Assembly: GCA_002633025.1 (NCBI GenBank)
Contig: NMRB01000099.1
Location: 442,514 to 506,513 of the forward strand
DNA length: 64,000 nucleotides
Source of the DNA: Notospermus geniculatus
Lineage: Eukaryota > Nemertea > Pilidiophora > Heteronemertea > Lineidae
Reading direction: 5' to 3'
The translations under genes and the position numbers were made by a program. Below the pieces are notes generated by a model. That model had not been told where the DNA came from and searched no databases. It was given only the letters and a program-made list of their open reading frames with translations. Shown here piece after piece: positions 35,201 to 47,500 of the stretch (within the stretch, counting starts at the first letter, position 1; each line of letters opens with the position of its first letter).

Positions 35201-36657
35201 TGGTGAAGAGGGTTAATGTCGTAACTGGTTATAAGGGGAAGAAGGACATTGTCGCAAATGGTAAGGGCATGACGGATACTGTCACTACCAGTTCAAAAGG
35301 CATGACAGATGCTGTCAATACTGGTTTGAAAGGCATAGCGGATACTGCCACTACTGGTCCTAAGGGCATGACAGATGTCACAGCTGGTTCAAACATGTCA
35401 AAGGGCATGACGAATGCTGTCACTACTTGTTCGAAAGGCATGACGAGTGATGTCTCTACTGGTTCGAAAGGCATGATGGATACTGTCACAGCTGGTTCTA
35501 AGGGCATCAAGGATACTAGTACTGTCGCAAGTGGTACAGATGACGCCACAACTGGCTCTAAGGGCACGACAGATGCTGTCACTACCGGTTCGAAAGGAAT
35601 GACGGATGCTGCCACAGCTGGTTTTAAGGACATGGCTGATACTGTCGCAAGTGGTATTGAAGTCACAGCTGGTTCTAAAGACACGAGGAATACTGTTGCA
35701 TGTGGTGGCACTACGGGTAAAACAGGTGTAAGCAAGAGGAAGACGGCCAAGATAGATTCTGTCGCTAGTGGTCCTAAGGGCCATTCGACCGTCGCAATCG
35801 GTACTGGTATTCAAATCATGAAGGGTGACGTCACCACTGGGAGCGGAGAACGTGGTTCTGCTGAGAAAGACGAAAGCACTCGAAATACAGGACCCAGGGA
35901 AAAGGACCTGGGTGTCTCTATGAAGAAGGGGACGACGTTGGCCAAACAAGGGGTGAAGTACGAGACTCCTGCAGTTCCTAAGGTCGTGATCAGCAAAGTC
36001 CCTTCGCCAGTACCGTCCGAAAATAGAGGGGCGTGTTTTTTGAAAAGAGCTTTTGAGAGAGATCTCATGCGTAAACCTGTCAATAAGACAAGACGTAAAG
36101 TGCCTGGGAAGGAGAAGCAAGATGATGGTAAAGAGACTGAGCAGACGACCGAGATGTTTTCTGGTGATGGAAGTGGAAGGACGGGTCATGAAAAAAAGGG
36201 GGTCGTCTCCAGTGGTGTAGAGGGGAGGAATCGGACAGGTGTGCGGACAAAGGCTGAGCTCAACGACTTGAATAAACCCAATGCAAGAATGCCGGGGATG
36301 AAAAAAACGGATGAGCACGAAATGATGAACATTCCGAATGAAGAGCGTGCGGGTTTGACGAAAACTTCGACAACGGAAAAGGGGTCGCACCACCATCCCG
36401 ATGCGCGCTTGACGTCAGCCGTTCAACCAGAAGGGAAGAGGAGACAGATCCGACAGTCTCAACAGACGGCACGGCCGCGTGCTGTCAAACTTGTCTATCA
36501 GAGACGAGGGAAGGGTGCAATTTTAAAGCCTAGGAGTACGAACCTCGGGGATTATCTGCATGGTGTCGGCGGCCAGGGTGCTACGAGCTACCACGACATG
36601 AGACGTTCTGATCGCGGACCAGGAGGGGCGGAAGGGCGCAGATATTTCAAGTATTGA
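32296..36657 (+). CDS. Intronless 1453-residue repeat protein with possible N-myristoylation signal
   Basis: One open frame of 4.36 kb begins at ATG (context CTACAAAATGG) and ends with TGA. It starts MGNLATKLKRKPRQ: Gly2 and Thr6 match the myristoylation consensus MGxxx(S/T), followed by a basic patch, a pairing typical of peripheral membrane proteins. The protein is hydrophilic, rich in Lys, Thr, Asp, Glu and Gly, with an acidic stretch (AEEEEEEFRP, about residue 360). Residues about 885-1130 are an array of some 20 copies of a 10-residue unit, consensus GKGMADTVAS, grading into GSKGMTDAVT. A 27-residue spacer (starting GFMVKRV) occurs twice, once on each side of the most uniform part. The C-terminus is basic and glycine-rich. 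No known domain was recognised. The opposite strand has long open frames, which are shadows caused by the repeats. The gene is read as real because its frame is so long and has an AATAAA downstream. Confidence 0.75.
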   Translation: MGNLATKLKRKPRQVGLADETGAATTGTHPPKDPIQVVDHNDIKISVPDDRKGRAESLHSSEVGGQIVSTGSATSKGCRPPATETHNRLHQNVSQSDTPVPERWAWKRKTGGGVDSLLDYRIGTYSILCRLGERKRDASHDVVLIPHPTARTKWMDAPAPNPILPRKSPHKRQRKKKKELKVDLNPIEKLNILQHSLQPHSRHERVWKTRTDRTSDCDISLKAEPKEKTGNATGGAESPSVPTETGQVPASLKDLVETLMAKNEYLHDMLRSGTPNEYEVVSAREIERPLENVQCDHLDMEQQPKSGDSMDDQEHAGRSEGLETARHTNDRILEDIADEVALRIQKIITEECQRTVEAIRAEEEEEEFRPVRIYLTLDDTGVEVEQAETEIDFALSTLWNHTGGGRGPEVEKMDREIATNAPSRTDECQDDLICLKPEEQKVSVTVEGSGMKSPMIERQDIRTHVMEQPTRPTDVVVCDCKVANDILKQTVSNGEDNGVSARHETEDGQKHGFSGKTERQSETLQQKFDETCGRLDESIVSPDTAQCPIHLEETPTKSYSDGKLEPEKELIGVKSGNRGRQRRQSVYKRLEDFDSVVDVMIKREVDCALAGDEKRSRSRSPCNKRKKSDVTTGARGKKDTDKFDWLVTATGGAKCKMKTGATVGNKVVGKTSPKDKKNKAKIGASVKKNTVVTVGEVRDRRTGPKRRADDVVTGSEDKTEIRRTCVVKEGETKDKADVGNEETASKVMTETVTSDTKGKMENIRSVTNCESNAGSEGKTDAVTSGRVELEDESTKVCADNKTDGSKGVVDCRTAVSAGRTNEIGTNDKEDPEGRTDNARDETKGTFGLKNNTSESKIMRATVTTGFMVKRVSVGTGSKGKKDIVENGKGLTDTVASGKGMADTVASGKGMTDTVAGDKGMADTVASGKGLVDTVASGKGMADTVASGKGMADTVASGKGMADTVASGFMVKRVNVVTGYKGKKDIVANGKGMTDTVTTSSKGMTDAVNTGLKGIADTATTGPKGMTDVTAGSNMSKGMTNAVTTCSKGMTSDVSTGSKGMMDTVTAGSKGIKDTSTVASGTDDATTGSKGTTDAVTTGSKGMTDAATAGFKDMADTVASGIEVTAGSKDTRNTVACGGTTGKTGVSKRKTAKIDSVASGPKGHSTVAIGTGIQIMKGDVTTGSGERGSAEKDESTRNTGPREKDLGVSMKKGTTLAKQGVKYETPAVPKVVISKVPSPVPSENRGACFLKRAFERDLMRKPVNKTRRKVPGKEKQDDGKETEQTTEMFSGDGSGRTGHEKKGVVSSGVEGRNRTGVRTKAELNDLNKPNARMPGMKKTDEHEMMNIPNEERAGLTKTSTTEKGSHHHPDARLTSAVQPEGKRRQIRQSQQTARPRAVKLVYQRRGKGAILKPRSTNLGDYLHGVGGQGATSYHDMRRSDRGPGGAEGRRYFKY
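34945..35690 (+). repeat. Coding minisatellite of 30-bp units
   Basis: Units of 30 bases (AGTGGTAAGGGCATGGCGGA then TACTGTTGCA) repeat almost perfectly from about 34976 to 35190, with more diverged units either side. The unit length keeps the reading frame, so copy number can vary without breaking the protein. Confidence 0.85.
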
Positions 36658-36798
36658 TAATTTGTCAATCAGTTGACGCCCGTTTTTTTACTCAAGTTTA
36701 TATTCCACTTTACACAATTTCACATGTTTTATCGCAACATTCTCTCATACCTCGAGAAATTGAAAAGCGTGTAGTTCGATTGGGCCCTAATCATGGCG

Positions 36799-36804
36799 AA
36801 TAAA
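36799..36804 (+). promoter_or_regulatory. Polyadenylation signal AATAAA
   Basis: AATAAA occurs about 140 bases after the stop of the intronless repeat-protein gene and is its likely 3' processing signal. Confidence 0.55.
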
Positions 36805-38574
36805 ATTAAAAGTATCGTAATAGTAGGCTACATGTCTTTTGTATCAACTTAAAAAAGGGATCTTCTCAGGGCGGTTTACTTGGTATCCGGGTTTGAAAAC
36901 TCGACTCACGGTAGGGCTATCCAGGTACCCGAATTAGACAAATGAATGTCTACACAGGCGCTTCGCCACGGGAAAGTTTGCGCTCAGTGGGTTTTCTTCA
37001 ACACGGCTTCCACCTTGCGCAGTGACAGAGACCATGTTTTTTTAGTATTAGTCTACAGGGCGCCTATAGAGATCATTTTTGCTTGAGAAAACTCTCATAT
37101 CTCGAACACCATCATTCACCTTAAAGTGACCACATAGGCAGCTAGATTAGGCTCATATCAGTGCGGTCACTTCATCACAGGTGGCGCTATAAACTGACAA
37201 CCAACGGATTTGGTTCAAATGTTGATTTTTGAATTGCAGAATTGCAGGAATAACTGTCATAAACGCTTGAAATTTGGCAGAATGAGGGCCAATTCATTGA
37301 GAAACGTGTGAAAAAAATTGGGTGTCATCAATCAATTTTTGATGATTTCTGCATTTTTCTAAAACTGAACTCTGTTAATCCACCTATATTGTTCAGGTGT
37401 AGAAAATCAGTACCAATTTCTCGAAAAATTTATCGATGACACCCAATTTTTTTCTCACAGTTCTCAATGAGTGGTGTGGCAATCACCACATTTCTGCCAA
37501 ATTTCAAGCGTTTCCGACAGTTACTTCTGCAATTTATGATTGTTTTGTCCCTCGGCGCCGAAATGGCCGACTTTCGAAAGGGGCAAGCCTGCTGAGCAAA
37601 AGGTCAGTTGAAACCGTTTGCTGAGCAGATAGCTCGCGTGTGCGCGTATTTTTCGGTGATTTTTCTGCCTCGCGAGGCAGGCTTTCGACAGCACTCAGTG
37701 CATGGTCAGCCACTCCGCTTAGCTAGTAGGCCTACAAGGACAGGCATTGCCTGTGCGACTTCTCCACCCGATTGCGGTCCATCCCGTCGTGGTGATTGAA
37801 TCTATTTTAGAACGCCGGCACGCCCATCAGTCATGGAGCGCGGATAAAACGCCCTACGGCTGTGCATGTACAGCAGACCTAAAACAGCTATAACATATAA
37901 AGGTTGAAGACTGTAGGGCCTAGGCCTACCTATTCGATGCTGGAATTCGGGCTATTTCGCTGATTTCAGGTGAGACCCAATAATTCACTGCCCAAATCAT
38001 GGGAACCGTGCTATAAGGAGAGCGAACCAACATTGAATCCCGTTTTACTTTCGTTTGTTTTGCAAAGTTGAAGCATTTTCACCCTCGTGTGATACTGGTC
38101 CTGTTGGAAGAAATTCATGAAATTCATATTTCGCGCCGCTATAAATGTGCCATGTGCGCGCGCTCCTCTTATCTGCTTATTCGAACATTACCTGACATTT
38201 TGGTTCCAAAAGTCACCGTTTGATGGCGTCGTTTTCCCGACCTTTTCATCTGGGCCAAGTACATGAAGTAATTAGGCCTGCCTAGGTCTATAGTAGGCGC
38301 TTTGATTGCCACGCTTGTTAGTCATAAAATTGAGGATAGACGAAGATAACCATATATAGGGCCTAGGACCTATTTCATTTTGTTCATGTTATTTTTCATT
38401 GCTGTTAGCGACGCGTCGTCGATCGATCAGACATGACCAGATGACATCAGACATGTCAGATCGATTTTTCATCCCGTTTTTCATCCATCTCCATGTCATC
38501 AAACACATACGACATATGCATGTCATCTATTTTTGACAGTTCATGATCGTTTTGGCTGGGCTGGGTCATCCGTC
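36805..38574. other. Intergenic region with inverted repeat and dispersed repeat
   Basis: An imperfect inverted element spans 37261-37517: AACGCTTGAAATTTGGCAGA is inverted at the right end, and TTGGGTGTCATC is inverted internally. A partial copy of the 1990-2136 palindromic repeat follows at about 37606-37684. The stretch from 37800 to 38574 is the likely promoter/5' UTR region of the Roco gene; no clear TATA box was noted. Confidence 0.5.
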
Positions 38575-41500
38575 ATGTCCGTTGAGGCAGCCCCCGATGT
38601 TCAGGAGAATCCTCGCTCGCTAAGGACATTACAACATCACATTGGTAGGTTAATTTTCTGCCTTTTCATCATCAGTGACAGTGTCCCAGTGATCATGTTG
38701 TTTGATGTTTGAGAAGACGGCGTCACTCGTCCCCAACATGCATGCCATGGTGGATGCATGGCAATGCCCAATGGCCTAGGCCTAGGCCCAGACTTGACTA
38801 GGCCTAGGTATACATGGTATATATAGGCCTATAGGGCACGCGACTGTGAAGCCATTCATGCCCATTGTTAACCAGCGTGTCCATGTAGCCTAGGCCTAGC
38901 GTGCAGCTCTAGCCTATTAGTCTAGGCCAGGCCCGTCGGAACAATCCGACTGGTTGGCGAAAGTGGGGGGGCTAACGAGCGCCGAAGGCGCGAGGAGTCA
39001 CCGGCGCCGTAGGCACCGCTTCGGCGGGGGGGTGGGGGGCCTCCCCCAGAAAATTGGAAAATTAGAAGCTGTGAGACGCGATTTCCCGCAATTTCAGAGG
39101 CCTTCTGGGAGCATGAATTTCGTGGAATTTAAGCCTGGTTAGACATAGGTATAGATGTTTTCGCAACCTCACTTCGACTTTACAGAAAGTGAGTTAATGC
39201 AGATGATTTTAATCACTGTAACCGCTGACGATCCGTTCACATTACTGGGTAGCAGTGAAATGTGCCACTGAGCGTCGGCGATGATAACTTTTACCTTTAG
39301 GTAAAATTGACGCAATTATGAATGTTTTCATGTATACCAAAGATTCATGGAGTATTAAAAACTTCCTAAATTTTCATCATAGAGTGACGTCATCAGCTGG
39401 TAATTAGACAAGGTCACCCTTCGTGAATTTGCAAAACAAGGCGCTGAAAAAGTGTTCACTGGTAGCGTTTGTTGCCGGCATCACCAAAATAAGTTCAACA
39501 ACTTTCATGACTTCCACCAACATAGTCCGTTTTTTGTGACGACCTAGACCTTTGACGAAGTCAACGGCCGACTATCCATTGGCAACACCAATGTGCAGAG
39601 ATGCCGGGAAGTTGGAGGAGAGCGTGACAAAATGGTCTCACAGGCGGGATTTGTTCAAATCATTGAACAGTAGTCTTGCTAAGCCCACGTCATATGAATA
39701 TGGCGGTTGTTATGCGCCAGATGGTGAGGCGCCTCAGTGGTTTTGCTGAAATGTGGGGGGGCTAAAGCCCCCCCAGCCCCCCCTGTTCCGACGGGCCTGT
39801 AGGCTATGTGATTGCAGCCTAGGCCTAATCAGTGTCATCACTGCCCGATGGACTGACCATCGCATGCTGACATTCTTCACATTCAGTCATGTCATGTCAG
39901 TCTGTCATCAGTGAACTTTTGACCATTCCATCCATCATGATCATCATGTCCATCTTCACATCTCATTGTCCACTCAACTATAGATCCATGCCGTCAATTG
40001 GAACCTTGTTTGCATAAATGAAACACGCATCACATTTTCAACCACCAAGAATGAAATACTAACAAGCGATATACTATCAAAGCTGCACATCAGAAGAAAG
40101 AGGATTGCTCAGAGATTCTCTTTAATCACATTTTGATACAAAACACATATCGATACATAGCGATATCGCACGCAGAACGTCCCCAGTGGGTTTAAAAGTT
40201 TCATATTTTTAACTTCATAGCTGCAGAAAACCCCGCAGTGTAAAACTTTCTTTCAGAAACGATATTCATATGAAAGCCCCTGGCAGTCCGAACTCAATTT
40301 GGTGCAGACATAAAAAATCAAAGAGGCGATACTGTAGAAATTAATGATTTTCATGTCAAATTTTCGTCAATTTCAAGCCCGCACATGGTCCTCTGGCATG
40401 TCTGGCGGCATGACGTGACGGCGTTCAGAACAGTGTGCGCCATGTGACTTCCATTCCCATGACGTCATTCATGCAGTTTTGTCAAATGCACACACTGGGC
40501 CTCAAGTCAAAAAGAGGAAACATTTTATTTCACATAAAAATCATGTAAAAGTCTGGTTTATTTCCATTTGGCCCAATTGACGGCATAGATCTATAGACCC
40601 TGAAGCCCTCCTACTTAAAGGTACATGTAGGCCTATCAGAAAAGCATTTCTGCACTGTGTTTGACATTATTATTTGAGCAGACCCACTCCATAAAAAAAT
40701 GACCATACCGGTATTTATTATGGAAGTGAAGTATTTTTTTTGTCACACTATGGCTGAAAAATGATGTATATTGGAAGAGTTTCCAACTTTGTGTTGAAAC
40801 TCATGTCATCAGGAATATATCGGTGTCATTTTTAATGAAGCATGACTCGCTGTTTTTCCTCTGGGAATCAATAGCGTTAAAAATCAGCCTATTGCCAGTG
40901 GGTTGTTGGTTGTGGAGAACTGTGTGTCCATGGACCTTGTGCTATGTGATATAATCGCTTGGACGGTAAGTTGATTGAATTTTAGATCAAACATCCTCTA
41001 ATGAAATGTGTTGTTTTATTGTTTTTAACTTTCTGTGGTACAGTGGCTGCATTTAATATTTTGTCATGGTTGATCTTGTTAGAACAAGCCTGACTGACAC
41101 AGCAGCAGATGTATGATATGTACTGTAAGACATGCAAGACAGCATATTTTGTGGTTGTAATTCTACAGGAGCCATAAAATTGAATCGGAGGACTTTGTAA
41201 AAAGTTGTATGATCTGGTCTGATAAAATCTTGATGTAACCACAGATGTTTGATTTCATTGGGGGCAATCTCAACTCCTCTCAGCCAGCAGTATGTGGATA
41301 TTTTGAGTTCAAGGTATCATAGATCATGTGAACAGAAATGTTAGAACCTTGACCAATAAATGGTTTGGAACAGTGGTCCCACAGATGGACTAGCTCGCTA
41401 TGGTTGTCGAGTTTGACATTTAGAGCGTGAAAAGTAATCTACTGGTTCAGTTGAGTTCATATGTGATTTGATGTTGAATGATATGACATACATACATGAC

Positions 41501-44500
41501 ATACAAGTCATGCTTCACTAGACTCAATAGCTTATTAATACTGTGCTATGTGTGAAGTAGAATGTCTGTGGTGTTCGTCATGTACGGTTTAGTTCAGGGT
41601 TGGTTTTACTGTTTTTTGTCACATTTGGTGTAAATGTTATACTACGTGGTTGGTTGGTATTTCTTTGCTGTGGTGTCAGTCAAGGAGAAACCGTCGTGAT
41701 TCATTGAAGAAACATCTTGGTTGGCTGTGAGGAGACGGCATGATCAGCATGTGATTTCTACATGTCATCATAACTTTGTGATTGTTGGATGACTTGATAT
41801 GGCAATGCACAATATTTATACAAGAAATATGTGAGATGGATTGATGTAAGTACCGGTACTTGTGAAACACTTTGTTTAGAACATCCATGTTGAGACATCA
41901 AGGGCCATTCGCACCAAAATTGGATTGTGGAATACGGTATGGTTTCCACCTTGGCATTGCATCTATTCCTCCTTTTCATAGTGGTTGCATGTAGTTCTTT
42001 GGAGCATTATTTTGGAGCGTTATTTTGTTGCATGTAGTTCTTTGGAGCAATTTCATTGCATGTTTCTTTGGAGCATTACGTATTTCGTTGCATGTAGTTC
42101 TTTGGAGCATTATGTATTTCGTTGCATGTAGTTCTTTGGAGCATTATTTCATTGCATGTAGTTCTTTAGAGCATTATTTCGTTGCATGTAGTTCTTTGGA
42201 GCATTATTTCGTTGCATGTAGTTCTTTAGAGCATTATTTCGTTGCATGTAGTTCTTTGGAGCATTATTTTGTTGCATGTAGTTCTTTAGAGCATTATTTC
42301 GTTGCATGTAGTTCTTTGGAGCATTATTTTGTTGCATGTAGGTAGTTCTTTGCCTCAAAAATTATGATGCTCAACAAAGAACTCTTCATAGTGGACCTGG
42401 AATAAGCATAAGCAGGCACCCTTTGCAGGTGAAAACAGTTCTTTAGATACATGTAAATCAATAACGAGAATGTCATTACACGGATGTGTCATCCTCCCAC
42501 AGCAGGGCTCTGGTCTCGTCTAGTAGTGAAAAGTCCCTGTGGTGGGAGAATGTTAGGTGTGAATGTGCTCATGACGGAGGGTTGCTTATTAAAATGAGTG
42601 TACATGTACATTTTTGTGCATACATGTAAGAGGTGTTGAGTTTGAGTGATAATCATTTGCAGGTGGTTTTCTTTATTTTGTTGCATGTAGTTCTTTAGAG
42701 CATTATTTCGTTGCATGTAGTTCTTTGGAGCATTATTTTGTTGCATGTAGGTAGTTCTTTGCCTCAAAAATTNCTATGGACCATGTAATCGATGTCAAAA
42801 TCAGTACCGGAACTAATCATAGCGCAAGTAGTAAATCAGTCTGCCTTGTCTTCATTGGTTCTGGTAAAAAGCTATTGGTGTCTAGAAGAATTACAATTGC
42901 CCAGTATGTATGGACAGAGATTTAAATTAAATAATGCTCCTAAATGCAATATTCATGTTGTGAGTTCATTCATTGGGAAGGAAGATTATGGTTTTTAAGT
43001 ACTAATTGTACTATAATTCGAGCAAAAAACATTTTGGTGATGATTAGTCTCAACCCTTTGAGGACTGAGAACATTATTTAAAAAAAAATTCATGACGATA
43101 TTGCTTCTTTAAAAATCTAGTCACCCAGTGTAATGAATTACTGCCATTTGAAAATGGCCTTCTCACTATGGTTTCTCCCACAGGAAGTGAGCTCTGCCCT
43201 GGTCAAGGTAGATCTGCTCTTCCCCAGGGTGCTGCTCCACGTGGTCAGGGTTTCCGCCAGAAAAAAAAATGAGGGTACGGTCGAAAAAAAAATTTGTTGA
43301 AAAAAATTTGTTTGAAAATGTTTTTTTTTGATTTTTTAAAAGGTTTTAAATGATGTTTGGTGCCATTTTAGGCGTATTTTGAAGCATAAAATCCCCGCGC
43401 CGGTCATTCTGGTTGTTTGGTTTCATCCGGTATGTCATGGAAAAATGGTTACCCAACGTTTTTGAGGGTACGGATCCGTACCCTGGAAAAATTTAATGGT
43501 ACGGAATTTTACCCATTTTACCCTCTGGCGGAAACCCTGGTGGTAGTTTTCCTGTGCGAGTTGGCTGTTCACCACTGTTGATTTCCTTACGGGTTCAGCT
43601 GGGACTGAGGACAAAAGGACTGCCGCTGGTTTTCTATGGTTGAGTTACCCATAGAGAGCCAGCTCGTGCGAGAAAACTCGGACGTGAAACAGCAACTTTC
43701 AAGTTCATGAACATGACATGGTGATATTTAGGCTGTACTCGTTCACATGCGTTTATCAGGTTTATTTGCTATAATAGCAGCAGCATGTAAAAATAGCCAT
43801 TTAATTGATTAGGTATTGATTAGCATGAGATATTGGATCAAACTTGGTGCAAATCAAGAAGACTGGGTTGCTGTGCTGGGTGATTAATAGAGAATTAACA
43901 ACATTTATTGTAAAGTGGTTCGCAGCAAGGATTCCATAAGGGTGGTGCCATTTGCCTTACAGGTTCTTATCATAAAAGGGTATGATTGGATAACATTCAC
44001 GGTGAACTAGCACCATCTTAACTCCACGGTTTCCATGCTGTATTTTCACGAATGTTCACATTTGACCATTTCAGGTGATGTTGGCACAGTATTACAAGGA
44101 AGATGATCAACATCGGCTTAAATTCTCCCATCAACTTTTCTGTACAAATAAAGTGGACCATTCTATTACGGAATACTAAAACACTAATGTGACCATGTAA
44201 CAGTTGAAGTCTGCGGTATGACCGCCAGCATGCGCTTCCATTCCAAGCATGGAAGTGCGGTGGTCCTTCGCGAGGACCAAACTTTTGCAACACGGGAGGA
44301 TAGCTTCTGTAACGGGATAGTCTTCGTGGAACAACCAATACGTATCGGGACTAAGATATGTATAGAATTGACAAAAGTAAACGAAAGTTGTGGTGCTATA
44401 CGAATAGGAGTAATTTCCATGTCTCCCGAGAATCTCACAAAATGGCCGAAATTCCTTTTGCCAGATTTGCTGTGTGAACGAAACTGCTGGGCAGACACAT

Positions 44501-47500
44501 TACTTGAGAAATATGCTGAGTCTGGTAACCGTGTTATGCTTCATCTTGACGACCAAGGTCAGTTGCACTATTACATCAATAATGAGCATAAAGGGATATT
44601 TTTGTGCAACTTACCGACCAATGAGAGACTATGGGCTGTCTTCGATATCTATGGGAATACAAAGGCAATACGGCTGGTTTCTCCAGGTACGTAGAGAATC
44701 TTATGACCAGAATCTCCCCATTCTGAGAATCTCAGGTCATTTACGGTCTTACCCTCCATTAAGTCGTACCCTCCATTAAGTCGTACCCTCCATTAAGTCG
44801 TACCCTCCATTAAGTCGTACCCTCCATTAAGTCGTACCCTCCATTAAGTGCGAGGAGGAGAGTGGTTGTTTCATTTGTCTCTGTGTAATACTGCCCATCA
44901 AGGGTGCAAGGGGATTTGTATGCCAGTCATCAGTCATCAGCGGTTCTTAGTGATGGCTCTGTATGTCACTGCACAGAATATGAAAGTTTGTGTGTGTGGT
45001 AATGTGGGGAGCCCGTGCAAAGAATTGCTGATTACCTTAGGATGCAAAAAGTTGGCCACAGAGAAAGTCTGAAATCTGAGTTTGATTCCCTTTTTTGGAC
45101 CATGAGGAAGGACTGATGGTGGGTAGGTTGTGTCCATTTTGTCAATGAATGCGGACCCAGACCATAATCTACTGGTCGAATGATTTGCAGTGTTTGCTAG
45201 TGGAAGAGCATCGGCCACACGTTAAATTCTTACCGAGTTAACACTTTGTGCTCTCAATTAACTGACTGGCCCACACATAACCAATCAAAACATTGAGTCT
45301 GTTATAGAGACAGCAGAAACAGTGAAGTCCCAGTAAAGAAGTTGTCCCTCTCAAGTGGTGTTGTCTATTGCTATGGCAATGATAGTTTTCATTTGATGTC
45401 CTTTATATACAAATGTATTTCATTGATTCATTCATGTTCTTCTCAGATGAGGCACCGATTGAGATCCTTGCCCGAGGTCGTAATGCCATGGAGGCGTACC
45501 ATAAGGCATGCGAAGCGGGCACGAGACCGGAGTTCCGTACGCGCCTGATGCTACTCGGCCAAGAATGTGTTGGAAAGACAAGTTTAAAGAAAACATTGAC
45601 TGGACAGAGGTAAGAAAACATTTGGTGTGACAGCTTGATGAACGGCCGTCTGCCAGTCCTGCTGCTAACTGCTCAATGTAGCAGACTATCGATGTTGCTC
45701 ACTGTAACAAACTGCAGTCCCATCAACCGGTTCGATGCACCTGCCTTCGATGCAGCAATTTTGCCATGGTGATTTCATTAATATAGTTAAATTAATTGAT
45801 CTGGCGTGCCTGCACTTAATCAGATCATGTGTGAGATATTGGCAAATGCTTCATCTACTGTTGCGTAGAGTAAATGCATTCTGTGGCACGGCTGATCATT
45901 ATTCTTTCTGTTTGGTCTAAAAGTACTCTCCTAAATTGCCAGGTATAGGTACGGGCGACCCATCCAATCTTAGATGGAGTTGAGACCATCTAATTTTCCA
46001 TGTTTTCTTATAGTTATGATACCACAGAGATGCAGACCGATGGCATTGACCTGTCCGAATCTTGCTGCTTCAACATGACAGACCATAAAGCATGGCGCCT
46101 GGCAATGCAGCATCCTCACCCCAGAGATTACACCTATGTCATGAACAGCCCTCGCTCTGGGGGCATGACAGGTGGGTGTGGTCATAATACTCAGCTTTCA
46201 ACATCAACAAAAGTTGCACACCGCCCAGGGTCATCATATTCACCAGTCGCCGGTGGCAACCTGACTTTCGCTGCATTGTGTTCTGTTCATCGTTCACGTT
46301 GCCTGTCAATAAATTATTTACTACTGATCAGGACGAGAGAAGTGAGCTGTCCTCCACGGCCCAACATCGTAATGCAAACACACGCACTTAAATCTGCACA
46401 TCAAGTTGTTGGAAGCAAAGTAAACAATTCAACAGTGGTCAATTCATTGTAAAGTGGGTTTGACAAGCCTACTGATCGTGTATGAAAAATTCACGCCATT
46501 GTATTCGCTAATAGACATAATGGATGTTTGGCCTTTAGCAAGGATCAGATTTAATGGTGACGTGCCGGGATTTATCCTCGGACAAATAAATGCAATATTG
46601 ATGATCACGAAGCAAATCAATCAACAAACTTTCTAATGGCCTTTGTGCCTCTCAGTATTGATAACTGGCTACTCTCTGTTTCAATTGTTAGTGCGTCCGG
46701 TTTTTCACCATTGGCTCTGTAATACTCTGGCAATTTCAGTCCAATTTTCGCTTACGTAATTCCATTGTATTTTCGTCACAATCTTTCGGCTATCTTAAAT
46801 ATTAAAGCCCAAGTTTGACACAACAAATTTCTCAAATTCCATCTCATTTCACTACGATATTTGTCTATAGAGAGCGTGCAGGTGACATCATCGCATCATG
46901 TGATCAGTCTATGTCTGCCATATTGGACGGCAAATGACGTTGTCGGCCCACATGGCACACTTTGTTGTCGGAGCAAGGAGTGTGTGTGACTTCAACCATG
47001 ACGTGATCTACACGTGGCACACTTTATCGTGGACGTCAACATGGTGGACCACTGGTCAAAAGTGACGTCACAATGAGCCACTACATGCTCTCTTTAGAGC
47101 CCATATAATGCCGGTTGCCACTCGGCTCTCCTGTTCAACCAGCCAGGACTGGCCATCATCTCATTCCTCGTGTACAGTCAGACACGCTTACTTGATGAAT
47201 AATTTCGTGACTCCTGCCCTGATTTCATTGTCTGTGTCGCATTGTACTCTTGTGTATTATCGGACGCTGAAACAAGATCCATGCTATGTACAGGTTTTAT
47301 TCTATTACGAGGAAATCAATGCACCATTCTGAGGTGGATTCAGTTTTTTCTCTACAACCTGTAGCAGTAGATTTTCCAATGTTTAACATGGTAATGGGTC
47401 CATTTTCTGTCTCTACCTGGATGCAGTAAAATTGATCAGTAAAACAACAATAGTACTTGTGTTGGTACATGTACTTTTTGATTAGTGCCTTGATGGGGTT

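Noticed and set aside
34053-35201. 382-residue open frame on the minus strand opposite the repeat protein
   Set aside because: It arises because the 30-bp repeat is open in several frames. It lacks start context and is antisense to a 1453-codon frame.
35398-36396. 332-residue minus-strand open frame
   Set aside because: Shadow of the same gene; composition is random-looking and there is no recognisable domain.
42015-42350. Regular 30-bp repeats resembling a CRISPR array
   Set aside because: Units are contiguous without unique spacers, in a eukaryotic intron; it is a minisatellite.
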